64,000 bases of DNA, from positions 123,963-187,962 of the forward strand of contig JAFAYL010000047.1 in NCBI GenBank assembly GCA_019240405.1, in the 5' to 3' direction. Position 1 is the first letter of the stretch, and the number at the start of each line of letters is the position of its first letter. The position numbers and the translations under genes are program-made. The notes under the pieces are model-generated. The model did not search any database. It was not told the origin of the DNA and saw nothing but the letters and a program-made list of their open reading frames with translations. Origin of the DNA: Acidobacteriaceae bacterium (GTDB lineage: Bacteria > Acidobacteriota > Terriglobia > Bryobacterales > Bryobacteraceae). Below are positions 50,823 through 60,151 of this stretch, one piece after another.

Positions 50823-52133
50823 TTACCTAATTATCGGTAGGGATCTAGGAGCTGAATAGGTGCGGCTCTCAAATATTTGATTCATCGCACGTTGCACGCA
50901 TTGTGCGGAATTGAACCATTCCCAAATACGCCCTGTTCTCAGGTTTTCCGCGCTCAATAAAGTAATTCCGGCATCCAGTCCGACGATGTCTGGGTTCACC
51001 CATAATGTCAAAGGATTAAATGCGTCCGCGAATCCATAGCGCCCGTAAACGTATTCCCCGAACTGGTGATACATATTGTGAAGCACTGGCAAGCAGATTT
51101 CAGGCGCAAGCATGAGCGACCCGCCTGCCGCGCACGGCACCACGGTGCCATCCACGTACCGCCTCGAAGTCGGACTACCCCAGATCACATAACCAACCTC
51201 GCTGTCAGAAGCTGTGATTCCCCACAAATCGTCTGCATACGCCGGATACATTGCGCGTAGCGCGAGGCAATATGCTCGATGAGCATACGTCGCCAGCACC
51301 GAGTTTTGAAAATAATCGATCTGAAATGGCGGTCCATCGCGGCGACCTGCTAGGTCGAGCCAAGCGTGCGAATATTGGTGCGTAAACAGGGGCCCTCGGC
51401 CGACGTATCGATAACCACCAAATTCGATTTCTTCGCGATCAAACAAATACCAGCAGCGTAGAGGAACAGGGAATGTAGGCGAGCCAATCGCCAGGATGTG
51501 AAAGATTGCGTTCTCGCTGTAGTTGTTCCACTCGCCGCTTAAAAAACCCGTTTCGGGATTCCAACCTTTGCGAAGCCAGCCAGTCCGCTCATCGAGCATC
51601 CACGCGAAATCAACGCGCTGATAAATGGCAGAAGCGAGCGTAAGAATCTCCGGTTCATCTTTGAAATATTGGTGCGCAGTGACGACCCCCGCCAAAAACA
51701 GAGCCGTATCGATGGTCGAAAGCTCGCAATTCCACGCGCGCTTGCCAGTCTTGCGATTGACGAAGTGGTAATAGAAGCCGCGCACGTGATCTTGCTCGTA
51801 CGCGAAGTGCCGTAGCGAATTTCGAACGCGTTTCCGGATTTCCTCCGGGTCCATCCACCGCCGCTCAGAACCAATGCACATGGCGGTGAGGAAAAAGCCT
51901 GTTAACGCCGTACTCGCCACGTCCACACTGCGGCTGACGTTTTGCGCGCCGGCGGTTCCGACACGATCGAGCACCAGGCCCGTATGTGAATCGCTCTGCT
52001 CCCAGAAGAACAGAAACGCTCGCCGCGATAGGTCTTCCAGGAAGCTATCGTCTGCAGCAGAAATCGGAACAGCGGACCGCGATGGAACAGGCAGTGCTGA
52101 CGCTAGAGAGAGGAAACGCCGCCGGGATAACAC
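50823..52133 (-). CDS. GH144-like glucoamylase-domain protein, copy 2
   Basis: A 436-residue paralogue of the gene at 49295. The N-terminal LSRRRFLSLASALPV suits a Tat-like signal. It matches the other copy at the same landmarks: FLFFWEQSDSHTGLVLDRV, ALTGFFLTAMCIGSERRW, LSTIDTALFLAGVVTAHQYF, GRGPLFTHQYSHAWLDL and WGITASDSEVGYVIWGSPTS. The two are clearly diverged and not a recent duplication. The intergenic region between them holds a tandem repeat and no obvious promoter. Both may act on the same exported beta-glucan. Confidence 0.8.
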   Translation of the reverse strand: MLSRRRFLSLASALPVPSRSAVPISAADDSFLEDLSRRAFLFFWEQSDSHTGLVLDRVGTAGAQNVSRSVDVASTALTGFFLTAMCIGSERRWMDPEEIRKRVRNSLRHFAYEQDHVRGFYYHFVNRKTGKRAWNCELSTIDTALFLAGVVTAHQYFKDEPEILTLASAIYQRVDFAWMLDERTGWLRKGWNPETGFLSGEWNNYSENAIFHILAIGSPTFPVPLRCWYLFDREEIEFGGYRYVGRGPLFTHQYSHAWLDLAGRRDGPPFQIDYFQNSVLATYAHRAYCLALRAMYPAYADDLWGITASDSEVGYVIWGSPTSRRYVDGTVVPCAAGGSLMLAPEICLPVLHNMYHQFGEYVYGRYGFADAFNPLTLWVNPDIVGLDAGITLLSAENLRTGRIWEWFNSAQCVQRAMNQIFESRTYSAPRSLPIIR

Positions 52134-52184
52134 GCCATCAAAAATCCCACGTTATTGTATATCTCGGAAGGAAGGAACTGCGGC

Positions 52185-52904
52185 GTGTGGCGGATTCTCA
52201 TTTTTCTGATTTGCCTTGGGGAAGTAAAAGCGCAGTCCCCGCAACCGCTGAGCGGTCCTCCCTCGATTCGCGTTCATGGCCAATCGACTCTTTCAGTCAA
52301 GCCCGATCAAGCCGAACTGGACATTGGCGTCATTACGCGAGCAGCCAGCGCTAAAGCGGCAAGCGACCAAAACGCGGCACAGGCGGACAGACTTCTCAAG
52401 CAACTCCGGGCTTTGCTGCCGTCGGCCACGATTGAGACCGTAAACTTCTCGGTGAATCCGACTTACCGCTATCCAAAGGATGGAGGCACGCCCGAGATCC
52501 TCGGCTATTCAGCGGATAATACTGTGCGTGTTGTTCTCGACGATCTTTCGATGCTTCGAAAGGTAATTGATGTCGCGACAAAAACGGGCGCCACAAACAT
52601 CAACCGCCTCGATTTCACCTTGCACGACGAAAAGCCCGCGAGAGCTCGCGCGCTCGCCGATGCAGCGAGTCAAGCCGAATCAGCAGCGGAGGCATTGGCC
52701 GCCTCTCTAAAGCTCAAGCTAGGCCCGCTTCTGCTCGTTGAGGAAAGCCAGCCCGTCATTATTTCTCCGGCGCGCCAAGTTGATTTGGAAAAGCTTCGCG
52801 CTAGCGACTTGACGCCCATCTCACCCGGCAATATCGATGTACACGCGAATGTCGATCTGACCTACGAAATCGTGGAACTTACGCAGCGGCACACGGAGCG
52901 TTGA
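52185..52904 (+). CDS. exported SIMPL-domain (DUF541) protein
   Basis: A 239-residue protein. The start at GTG 52185 has GGAAGGAA seven bases upstream and gives a clean signal peptide (WRILIFLICLGEVKA). An earlier in-frame TTG at 52155 lacks this. The mature part is the SIMPL/DUF541 fold: IRVHGQSTLSVKPDQAELDI, TVNFSVNPTYRY, YSADNTVRVVLDDL and KARARALADAASQAESAAEA. Such proteins form periplasmic assemblies of unclear function. It precedes the ammonium transporter by 68 bp. Confidence 0.8.
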   Translation: MWRILIFLICLGEVKAQSPQPLSGPPSIRVHGQSTLSVKPDQAELDIGVITRAASAKAASDQNAAQADRLLKQLRALLPSATIETVNFSVNPTYRYPKDGGTPEILGYSADNTVRVVLDDLSMLRKVIDVATKTGATNINRLDFTLHDEKPARARALADAASQAESAAEALAASLKLKLGPLLLVEESQPVIISPARQVDLEKLRASDLTPISPGNIDVHANVDLTYEIVELTQRHTER

Positions 52905-52972
52905 ACCGAAACTCGACTGCTCTCAGCATCGACCTTGCTACCCTAAACCTCAAGTATCCGGAGACTGCTCTA

Positions 52973-54370
52973 GTGAATCGTGTATTCAATTGCACACTTC
53001 TATTCGTAATCGGGCTCTGTAGCAATTCGCTTTTCGCTCAAACAGCATTCACAACCGATCAGAAGCTCGCCGCGCTCGACTCGGCGACGAAAGCCGCGCA
53101 GCTTTCCGGTGACAACGCCTGGATGCTCACGAGCGCCGCACTGGTACTGATGATGACGGGTCCTGGTTTGGCTCTGTTTTACGGCGGTCTGGTTCGCCGG
53201 AAGAACGTGCTCGCAACCATGATGCACAGCTTCGTCCTGATGGCCGTGGTTACAGTTCTCTGGGCGATTTACGGTTATAGCTTCGCGTTTGCGCAAGGCA
53301 ACCCGTTTATCGGCGGATTCCAATACGCCTTCTTGAATGGCATTGGGACGGCGCCGAACCCGGACTACGGCGCAACTGTCCCGCACGAAACGTACATGAT
53401 TTATCAACTCATGTTCGCCATCATCACGCCCGCGCTGATTTCCGGCGCTTTCGCCGAGCGCATCAAGTTCAGCGCGATGCTTTTGTTCACGTGCCTCTGG
53501 TCCACTATCGTCTACTTCCCCATGGCGCACATGGTGTGGGGCAAGGGCGGGCTTCTGAACGCATTTCTGGGCGGCAAAATTCCGTGTTTCGATTTCGCCG
53601 GCGGCACTGTCGTTCACATCACATCAGGCGTTAGCGCGCTGGTCTGCGCTCTTTATCTCGGCAAGCGCGCCGGCTTTCCCCGCGAACCGATGAAGCCGCA
53701 CAACCTGGTGATTAGCCTCATTGGTGCTTGTTTGCTATGGGTCGGGTGGTTCGGATTTAATGCCGGTAGCGCGGTTAACGCGTCAGGTCTTGCCACGAGC
53801 GCTTTCGTCGCGACTCATTTCGGAGCAGCGGCGGCAACTCTCGGGTGGTTATTCGGCGAGTGGGCGAAACATGGCAAACCGAGCATGCTCGGCGGCATTT
53901 CAGGAGCTGTTGCGGGACTTGTCGCTATCACGCCCGCTTCCGGCTTCGTCAAGCCCTTCCCTGCTCTGCTCATCGGTTTTCTCGCGGGCATTGTTTGCTT
54001 CTTCATGGTCACGACGGTGAAAAGCAAGTTCGGCTACGACGATACGCTTGATGCTTTCGGTGTGCACGGCGCGGGAGGAACGCTTGGCGCGCTGCTTACC
54101 GGCGTCTTCGCCACGTATGCGATTAATTCCGGCCTAGGAAACGATTCCGCGGGTAAACCCATTCCGCTCGGCTGGGTCGACGGTCATCCGGCGCAAGTGC
54201 TTAATCAGGCAGTTGGCATCGTCATTGCTTGGGGACTCGCGCTGATCGGCACTTTCATCATCTTGAAAATCGTCGATGCAGCGATCGGTGTGCGTGCTTC
54301 GGTTGAGCAGGAAATTGAAGGTCTCGACCTGAGCATGCACGGCGAAGAGGGCTACAATCTCGACGCTTAG
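52973..54370 (+). CDS. amt: ammonium transporter
   Basis: An Amt/Rh-family channel of 465 residues. I chose GTG 52973 with GGAG upstream because it yields a signal-like segment (RVFNCTLLFVIGLCSNSLFA). The frame is open from TTG 52901. The 11-helix body contains GPGLALFYGGLVRRKNVLAT, AERIKFSAMLLFTCLWSTIV and the central DFAGGTVVHITSGVSALVCA with the twin-His pore. It also contains LLWVGWFGFNAGSAV and DAFGVHGAGGTLGALLTG. P-II gene glnB is 22 bp downstream, which is the usual Amt-GlnK pairing. It imports or senses ammonium under nitrogen limitation. Confidence 0.95.
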   Translation: MNRVFNCTLLFVIGLCSNSLFAQTAFTTDQKLAALDSATKAAQLSGDNAWMLTSAALVLMMTGPGLALFYGGLVRRKNVLATMMHSFVLMAVVTVLWAIYGYSFAFAQGNPFIGGFQYAFLNGIGTAPNPDYGATVPHETYMIYQLMFAIITPALISGAFAERIKFSAMLLFTCLWSTIVYFPMAHMVWGKGGLLNAFLGGKIPCFDFAGGTVVHITSGVSALVCALYLGKRAGFPREPMKPHNLVISLIGACLLWVGWFGFNAGSAVNASGLATSAFVATHFGAAAATLGWLFGEWAKHGKPSMLGGISGAVAGLVAITPASGFVKPFPALLIGFLAGIVCFFMVTTVKSKFGYDDTLDAFGVHGAGGTLGALLTGVFATYAINSGLGNDSAGKPIPLGWVDGHPAQVLNQAVGIVIAWGLALIGTFIILKIVDAAIGVRASVEQEIEGLDLSMHGEEGYNLDA

Positions 54371-54392
54371 GCTTCAAAATAGGATCGATCTC

Positions 54393-54731
54393 ATGAAAAA
54401 AATCGAAGCGATCATTCAGCCGCACAAGCTGGACGAAGTGAAAGAGGCGCTGAAGAGCGGCGGCATCGACGGCATCACGATCAGCGAAGTGCGCGGCCAC
54501 GGACGACAAAAAGGCCACAAAGAGGTCTATCGCGGAATGGAATACGATGTCGACCTGCTGCCCAAGATCAAGCTGGAGATTATCATCCCCGACGCGCGTC
54601 TTGATGAGGTCACACGCACGATTGCGTCCACTGCGCGAACGGGCAAGATCGGCGATGGCAAGATCTTCATCTATGACGTGCTCGAAGCCATTCGCATTCG
54701 CAACGACGATACCGGCGAGGCTGCACTCTGA
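54393..54731 (+). CDS. glnB: nitrogen regulatory P-II protein
   Basis: A 112-residue trimeric signal transducer. The T-loop reads KGHKEVYRGMEYDVD, with Tyr51, the usual uridylylation site, present. ISEVRGHGRQ, LEIIIPDARLDEV and GKIGDGKIFIYDV (phosphate loop) are all conserved. It sits between amt and glnD. This is consistent with P-II binding to the transporter under high nitrogen and release or uridylylation by GlnD under low nitrogen. The name glnK would fit as well. Confidence 0.96.
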   Translation: MKKIEAIIQPHKLDEVKEALKSGGIDGITISEVRGHGRQKGHKEVYRGMEYDVDLLPKIKLEIIIPDARLDEVTRTIASTARTGKIGDGKIFIYDVLEAIRIRNDDTGEAAL

Positions 54732-54755
54732 GCGTGCTCGAGGCTTTCAGCGGGT

Positions 54756-57209
54756 GTGACGATCAACGCGTTGAGCGGCTGTAAGCTTTCGGAAAGAACT
54801 GACCAAGTCGACCGTACCGTTACTCAGGCGGCTATGCGCTTTCTCGATGCCCCGCCTGGCGGTCGATTCGCACTATGCGCCGTGGGCGGGTATGGACGCC
54901 GTGAGTTGTTTCCTTACTCGGATATCGATCTTCTGCTGCTGTTTTGGCACGAAGAAGATCTCGCCGGCATTGGAGGACGAGTCGAAGAGTTCCTGCGCTC
55001 GCTCTGGGATTCGGGACTTCGCGTGGGTCACTCGGTGCGTACGATAGCCGAATGTTGCACTCTCCAGCAACAGAATGTTGAGCTGCACATCAGTCTGCTG
55101 GATGTGCGATTTCTTATCGGAAACAAAGAGATCTTCGACGGGCTCGCGCAACAATTACCGGGCTTTCATCAGCGCCACGGCCCGATCATCCTGCGCAGCC
55201 TCGTCGAGTTAGTCCACCGACGCCATTCCAAGTTCAACAACACGGTCTATCATCTCGAACCCAATGTGAAAGAAAGTCCCGGCGGTATCCGGGACATACA
55301 TTTTCTGCATTGGTTTTCGCAGCTCGCGCCGCAGCACCAAGTAATCTGGAATTCTCTCGGCGAGCTCTCCGAGGCCCGCGAATTCCTTTACACGCTCCGA
55401 TGCTTTCTTCACCTTCACGCCGGCCGCGATAACAATTTGCTGAGCTTTGAACTACAGGAAACGGCCGCTCATTCGCTGTCCGCCCAACCCGTAGATCCCG
55501 CCGAATGGATGCGGCTTTATTTCCGAAATGCCCGGCGCGTTTTTCAATCCAGCTTGCGCGCTATCGAATACGCCGATGCGCAGGATAGCTCACTCGTCAA
55601 GCAGTTCCGTGACTGGCGAAGCCGGCTTTCAACGCGAGACTTTACGGTTTCACGGGAGCGCGTGCTTCTCCGCAATCCCGCCGAGACGCTGCGGTCGGCC
55701 GGTTCCGTTCTCGATCTCCTCGCTTTCGCGGGTAAACACGGGATTCAACTCGCGTGGGACACGCAACGCCGTATTTCCGAGAATCTGCCGAAGCTCGAGC
55801 GCGCTTTTCATCAGGGGGCGCGGCTCTGGCCCGCATGGCTCAACCTCCTTTCGCAGCCACATACCGCTATAGCTTTACGTGACATGCAGCAGACCGGTTT
55901 ACTCGCTGCGGCAATCTCTGAATGGCAGGCGATCGACAGTCTCGTGGTTCGCGATTTTTACCACCGCTACACCGTCGATGAGCACACATTCGTCGCCATT
56001 GAAGCGGTCGATTCGCTGGCCGCACCGAAACCGGCATCCCCGGACCGGTTCCATCAACTATTTTTAGAAGAGGAATCTCCAGCCGCGTTGCGATTTGCCT
56101 TGCTTCTGCACGATGTTGGCAAAGGCACGCATCCCGGCGATCATATTTGCGGTTCGCTTGAGGCCGCCAAAGCGGCTCTGCATCGCTTCAACGCGCCGCC
56201 CGCGATCCGCGAAAACGTCCTTTTCCTGATCGAGCACCATCTAGACCTCTCCGCGATTATGAACAGCCGTGACTTGGATGATCCTGCGACCGCGCGCTTT
56301 CTCACCTCACGGGTTCCTACTCCCGAGCGCCTGCGCAGCCTGGTTCTATTCACATACGCGGATATCAGCGCCGTCAATCCAACCGCGCTGACTCCCTGGC
56401 GGCTCGAGCAGCTCTGGCGCGTTTACTCGGTGGGCTTGGAACAGATGAATCGAGAGCTTGTTCTCGACCGGGTTCGCGGCGACCCAAGCCAGCTCCTTCG
56501 AGGAAATGTTTCCCCCCAACTCAGCCGCTTCTTGGAAGGCCTTCCGACGCGCTATCTCCGAACTCACTCGCGCGAAGAGATCGAGCATCACTCCGAGCTC
56601 TTCGTCGCCTACGAACGGAAGGGTGCAGCCGTCGAAATTGAGCATCCTGCGGGCGCATACCTGGCGACCGTGCTCGCGCCCGATCGCGCAGGGCTGTTTG
56701 CTTCGCTTTGCGGCGCTCTCGCCAGCTTCGGCATGAATATTGTTAAGGCCGAGGCGGCCTCAAACGCCCAGGGCTGTATTCTCGATCTGTTTCGCTTTAC
56801 CGATCCGGCCCGCACTCTCGAGCTCAATCCCGGAGAAGTAGAGCGGCTCCGGAACACCATGGAAAACGTCATTCGAGGCGATGCCGAGGTAAAGGATCTT
56901 CTCAAGAGGCGCCGGAGTCCCCGCGTCGTTCGTGAAGCAAAAATTGCGCCCTCGGTCCGCTTCAATAACGAAGCGTCGCACTCGGCAACCTTAGTCGAGT
57001 TCGTTGGCGAGGACCGGCCCGGCTTGCTGTATGACCTCGCGTCTGCGATCAGCGCTTCGGGTTGCAATATAGAGCTGGTGATGATTGACACGCAGGCTCA
57101 CAAAGCAATCGACGTTTTCTACGTCACTCGCGAAGGCGGAAAGGTGGACAAGTCCGCTCAGGCGCGGCTACAGTTTGATCTGTTGCGCGCCGCCGAGGGT
57201 TCGAGGTAG
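54756..57209 (+). CDS. glnD: [protein-PII] uridylyltransferase/uridylyl-removing enzyme
   Basis: An 817-residue bifunctional nitrogen sensor that modifies and demodifies P-II. It starts at GTG 54756, 24 bp after glnB. The N-terminal nucleotidyltransferase has VGGYGRRELFPYSDIDLLLL (G-S-like then DxD). NVKESPGGIRDIHFLHW follows, then the HD phosphohydrolase with RFALLLHDVGKGTHPGDH, and two ACT domains at the C-terminus (VLAPDRAGLFASLCGALASF, EFVGEDRPGLLYDLASAIS) that bind glutamine. All domains are in the expected order. Confidence 0.96.
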   Translation: MTINALSGCKLSERTDQVDRTVTQAAMRFLDAPPGGRFALCAVGGYGRRELFPYSDIDLLLLFWHEEDLAGIGGRVEEFLRSLWDSGLRVGHSVRTIAECCTLQQQNVELHISLLDVRFLIGNKEIFDGLAQQLPGFHQRHGPIILRSLVELVHRRHSKFNNTVYHLEPNVKESPGGIRDIHFLHWFSQLAPQHQVIWNSLGELSEAREFLYTLRCFLHLHAGRDNNLLSFELQETAAHSLSAQPVDPAEWMRLYFRNARRVFQSSLRAIEYADAQDSSLVKQFRDWRSRLSTRDFTVSRERVLLRNPAETLRSAGSVLDLLAFAGKHGIQLAWDTQRRISENLPKLERAFHQGARLWPAWLNLLSQPHTAIALRDMQQTGLLAAAISEWQAIDSLVVRDFYHRYTVDEHTFVAIEAVDSLAAPKPASPDRFHQLFLEEESPAALRFALLLHDVGKGTHPGDHICGSLEAAKAALHRFNAPPAIRENVLFLIEHHLDLSAIMNSRDLDDPATARFLTSRVPTPERLRSLVLFTYADISAVNPTALTPWRLEQLWRVYSVGLEQMNRELVLDRVRGDPSQLLRGNVSPQLSRFLEGLPTRYLRTHSREEIEHHSELFVAYERKGAAVEIEHPAGAYLATVLAPDRAGLFASLCGALASFGMNIVKAEAASNAQGCILDLFRFTDPARTLELNPGEVERLRNTMENVIRGDAEVKDLLKRRRSPRVVREAKIAPSVRFNNEASHSATLVEFVGEDRPGLLYDLASAISASGCNIELVMIDTQAHKAIDVFYVTREGGKVDKSAQARLQFDLLRAAEGSR

Positions 57210-57227
57210 CGGCGGACCGGGATTACA

Positions 57228-57246
57228 GGCGAGGCACGGCCTCGCC
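57228..57246. other. hairpin between convergent genes, REP-like
   Basis: GGCGAGGC (57228-57235) pairs with GCCTCGCC (57239-57246) around ACG. A weaker GGGC/GCCC pair follows about 20 bp later. There is no T-run. The location between convergent ends and the palindromic form suggest a REP-like or mRNA-stabilising element. Confidence 0.4.
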
Positions 57247-57280
57247 CCTCCAGTTAGAACGGGCAGGTCCGGCCCCTACG

Positions 57281-57955
57281 TTAGGCGGCGCGTTTTTGGT
57301 CGTAGTAGGTGAGGTTGCGGATGGCGAATTTCTTGTTTACCTCGGCGGCGTGACGCGCGACTTCTTCGGTTGAAAATTCGAAGCCAAATTCGGCCGCATC
57401 GAATACCTCTCCGGCTTTTTGGGCCTGATGATAAAGCTGCCAGGCTTGCGTCATCTGATTCTCCCGGCGTTGTTTACGCTCGTGTTGCAGCTTCTGAAGC
57501 TCGGCTTGATCTTTTTCGCGCTGCTTGCGCAGACGGGCTTCCTGAATGCTCAGATTGTTGAGGTCTTTTCGATAGGTGAGGAAGACTTGCGCTTCGATTA
57601 ATGAGGCGCGGACCTGTGGGTCTTCTTCGTGCTCGAATTGTTTGGCGAGCGCGAGGCGGCCGATGGCGTAGATGCCCATTTCGAGTGAGGGGATGCGGAG
57701 CAAGCGCCATTCAGTGTCGGCGAGAGATTGCGTCAGAGCGGATTCTTCATCGCCGGCGGGCTTGTATTGATCGAAGAAGCGCTGGACGTGCTTCTGATAA
57801 GCGGCGGCATCGTCGCTTGGCAGCAGGACGGTGCGGCCGCTGAGCCCGGTTTTGACCGCATTTAATGAGGATTTGGCTTTGCCTTCTCGCGTTTTCGGAC
57901 CGGTGGAGAGCTGACCATTCAGGCGGTTTGCTTGGATTTGTGCGTGGGATGACAT
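57281..57955 (-). CDS. 'STGPKT' family hypothetical protein
   Basis: A 224-residue protein of a family common and often multi-copy in Acidobacteriota. The N-terminus has the recognisable IQANRLNGQLSTGPKTREGK and SSLNAVKTGLSGR pattern. The middle is a charged helix set (SALTQSLADTEWRLLRIPSL), and about 140-175 is a Lys/Gln/Glu coiled coil. No enzymatic motif is seen. A degraded copy lies 150 bp upstream. The family looks expansion-prone, and its function is unknown. Confidence 0.7.
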   Translation of the reverse strand: MSSHAQIQANRLNGQLSTGPKTREGKAKSSLNAVKTGLSGRTVLLPSDDAAAYQKHVQRFFDQYKPAGDEESALTQSLADTEWRLLRIPSLEMGIYAIGRLALAKQFEHEEDPQVRASLIEAQVFLTYRKDLNNLSIQEARLRKQREKDQAELQKLQHERKQRRENQMTQAWQLYHQAQKAGEVFDAAEFGFEFSTEEVARHAAEVNKKFAIRNLTYYDQKRAA

Positions 57956-58099
57956 GATGGCCGAAGTATCGGGTTCAAGTAAGCAAGACGAAGGAGATGT
58001 TTTGCGCTAAGTTCTTGAAAAGATACGACAAAAATTTTCCCGAATGATTGTATTTCAGGGTGGCAGTCGTTTGGTGCGATCAAGAACGATTGCGTCCTG

Positions 58100-58395
58100 C
58101 GTTCTACAGTGGCGTAGATGCCCATTTCGAGCGAGGGGATGCGGAGCAACCGCGATTCGGTGTCGGCCAGGGATTGGGTGAGAGCGGATTCTTCGTTGCT
58201 GACGGGCTCGTATTGATCGAAGAGGCGCTGAACCTGCTTCTGATAGCCAGCATTGTCGCTTGGGGCGGAGCGTGCGGCCGGTGAGCCCGGTTTTCAGGCA
58301 TTTATGAAAATTTGGCGTTACATTTCGGCGTTTTTCGGACGTCGTCGAGAGCTGGCCGTTAGCACGGTTTTCCGGTTGCTTGGGGGTGTAAACTT
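58100..58395 (-). pseudogene. decayed copy of the 'STGPKT' gene
   Basis: On the reverse strand one frame reads ENRANGQLST, then after a break CLKTGLTGRTLR, and another reads SDNAGYQKQVQRLFDQYEPV and EESALTQSLADTESRLLRIP, then SLEMGIYA. Together they match residues of about 10-95 of the intact neighbour. At least one frameshift separates the two halves near CCCCAAGC, and the N-terminal portion is garbled. The coiled-coil 3' half is missing. Bounds are approximate. Confidence 0.75.
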
Positions 58396-58430
58396 CCGCC
58401 TGCGCCGAGGGTTCACTCACTTTCAGCCAT

Positions 58431-59912
58431 TCATTTACTTGGCCTCCATTCGCTCGCCAATCGTTGAGCTTCAACCAGTTGTTCTGACGTCATACTCCCA
58501 GCTACTTCGTTTCTCATTTTCGTCCGCCGCTGCCGTTCCTCATCACTGCAATTGGTGGAATTAGCGACTGCGAGATTGAGCCACATATAGGCCCGAATGT
58601 CATTCTTTGGGACACCTCGGCCGAAGGCGTAATACATTCCCAACATCTCCTGTGCGGCCACGTTGCCCCGCTCAGCAGACTTCTCGAACCATTCGGCTGC
58701 CTTCGGGAAGTCTTGTGGGACGACCTCGCCAGTTTCATAGAAAGCCCCGACCCGTACCTGTGCATCGGCATCCCCTTGATCGGCAGCTTTGCGCCACCAG
58801 GTCAGCGCTAGAGCTGGGTTCCGCTCCACGCCGTGCCCCTGATAGAGGAGCACTCCCAAAGATGTCTGCGCCGGAGCATAACCCTGATCAGCAGCTTTCT
58901 TGTACCAGTAGACTGCCTCAGCGTAGTCTTGGGGAAGAGCTTTACCCTTTTCATACAGCTTGCCCAAGCCCAGTTGTCCGGCAGGATCCCCCTGATTGGC
59001 GGCTAGGCGATACCAGTGTTCGGCAGCGGCGGGAGCATTGGGACTATCGCTCATTTCGATAAAGGACCCGATGAGAGCCTGCGCCGCCGGCACCCCTCGA
59101 TTCGCGGCTTCCAAGATCTTCGTGAACGCCGCTTTCGTCGCAGGATCTGGCGGGTCTGCCGGGTGACCGCTTGAGTGCATCGATGACGAAAATTTCTCGT
59201 CTTCCGCGTCGGTTTGCACATCGGGTCGGCCCCAGCCAAGTAAGCTTCTGATCCGATCGGCGGGAACCGCGAAATTGAGGTTTTGTCCTTCGGACAGCAT
59301 GGCAACTGTGATGCCTACGATTTGTCCCGAGGAGTTTAGAACGGGCCCACCGCTTGAACCATGGGAGATGGGGGCCGTAATTTGTAGTAGATCCCGGCCG
59401 TTTAAATTGCGACGTCCAGAAATAACTCCCGTACTTATGGTCTTTTCCAAGCCCTCGGGATTACCTATAACAAAGATGCTTTGGCCAGAGAGAGGCTCTT
59501 CGGTACTCAAAGCTAAGGATTGTGCTTCGAGCCCTGCAGTGATTTTCAGTATGGCCAGATCATTATGGGCATCCCGCCTTGTAACATCCGCACGGACACG
59601 AACTCCACCTGCTTCCACGAAGACAACTCCGCCGCTGGCGACGTGGAGATTAGTTACCACAGTATTCTTCGCAATGAGAAATCCCGTTCCGAGAGATATC
59701 AACGCGCCACTTTCGTTGCGCACCGAAACGACAAAGACGGCAGGAGATGCGCTGCGATAGATCTTTGCAGCGAGATCGGGTTCTTGAGCATTGACGCGGT
59801 TTGCGATGGACGTAACTGAACTTATCGCAGCAACGATCCCCAATACCTTAGTTAATGAGTAGCGCTGTGTCGCGTACGCTTGGGGGATGTTATGTGGTTC
59901 AAAGGATTGCAT
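58431..59912 (-). CDS. trypsin-like serine protease with Sel1 repeats
   Basis: A 493-residue exported protein. Residues of about 18-44 form a signal peptide (VLGIVAAISSVTSIANRVNA). The S1C-type protease domain (about 50-240) has the triad His in VVTNLHVAS, Asp in RRDAHNDLAIL and Ser in APISHGSSGGPVLNSSGQIV. There is no PDZ domain. Instead about five Sel1 repeats (about 275-460) of the type AAEHWYRLAANQGDPAGQLG and YKKAADQGYAPAQTSLGVLL follow. It may be a scaffolded periplasmic quality-control protease. Confidence 0.85.
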   Translation of the reverse strand: MQSFEPHNIPQAYATQRYSLTKVLGIVAAISSVTSIANRVNAQEPDLAAKIYRSASPAVFVVSVRNESGALISLGTGFLIAKNTVVTNLHVASGGVVFVEAGGVRVRADVTRRDAHNDLAILKITAGLEAQSLALSTEEPLSGQSIFVIGNPEGLEKTISTGVISGRRNLNGRDLLQITAPISHGSSGGPVLNSSGQIVGITVAMLSEGQNLNFAVPADRIRSLLGWGRPDVQTDAEDEKFSSSMHSSGHPADPPDPATKAAFTKILEAANRGVPAAQALIGSFIEMSDSPNAPAAAEHWYRLAANQGDPAGQLGLGKLYEKGKALPQDYAEAVYWYKKAADQGYAPAQTSLGVLLYQGHGVERNPALALTWWRKAADQGDADAQVRVGAFYETGEVVPQDFPKAAEWFEKSAERGNVAAQEMLGMYYAFGRGVPKNDIRAYMWLNLAVANSTNCSDEERQRRTKMRNEVAGSMTSEQLVEAQRLASEWRPSK

Positions 59913-60151
59913 GCGCTTTGTGTCGATAATTAACTCGGTCCAAGATGTCTATCGACCGATTCGTATGCGAACTTCAGAGGACCTCCGCAGACCAAATTCC
60001 GCGCTGAAGATCTAGGTGCGTTGCGAGCGTCGATTCACGAGCGGCGGAACGGCTGGGGTGCTCGCAGGCAAGATGAAGAAACATCTCGGGGACCGCTAAT
60101 CACATATTTAGCCGCGTGCGATAAAACCGCCCGTACACTCACTTCATTATC

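Noticed and set aside
59922..59956. Inverted repeat GTCGATA ... TATCGAC upstream of the Sel1 protease
   Set aside because: Seven-base arms 21 bp apart are expected by chance in this length, and there is no regulator to connect it with.
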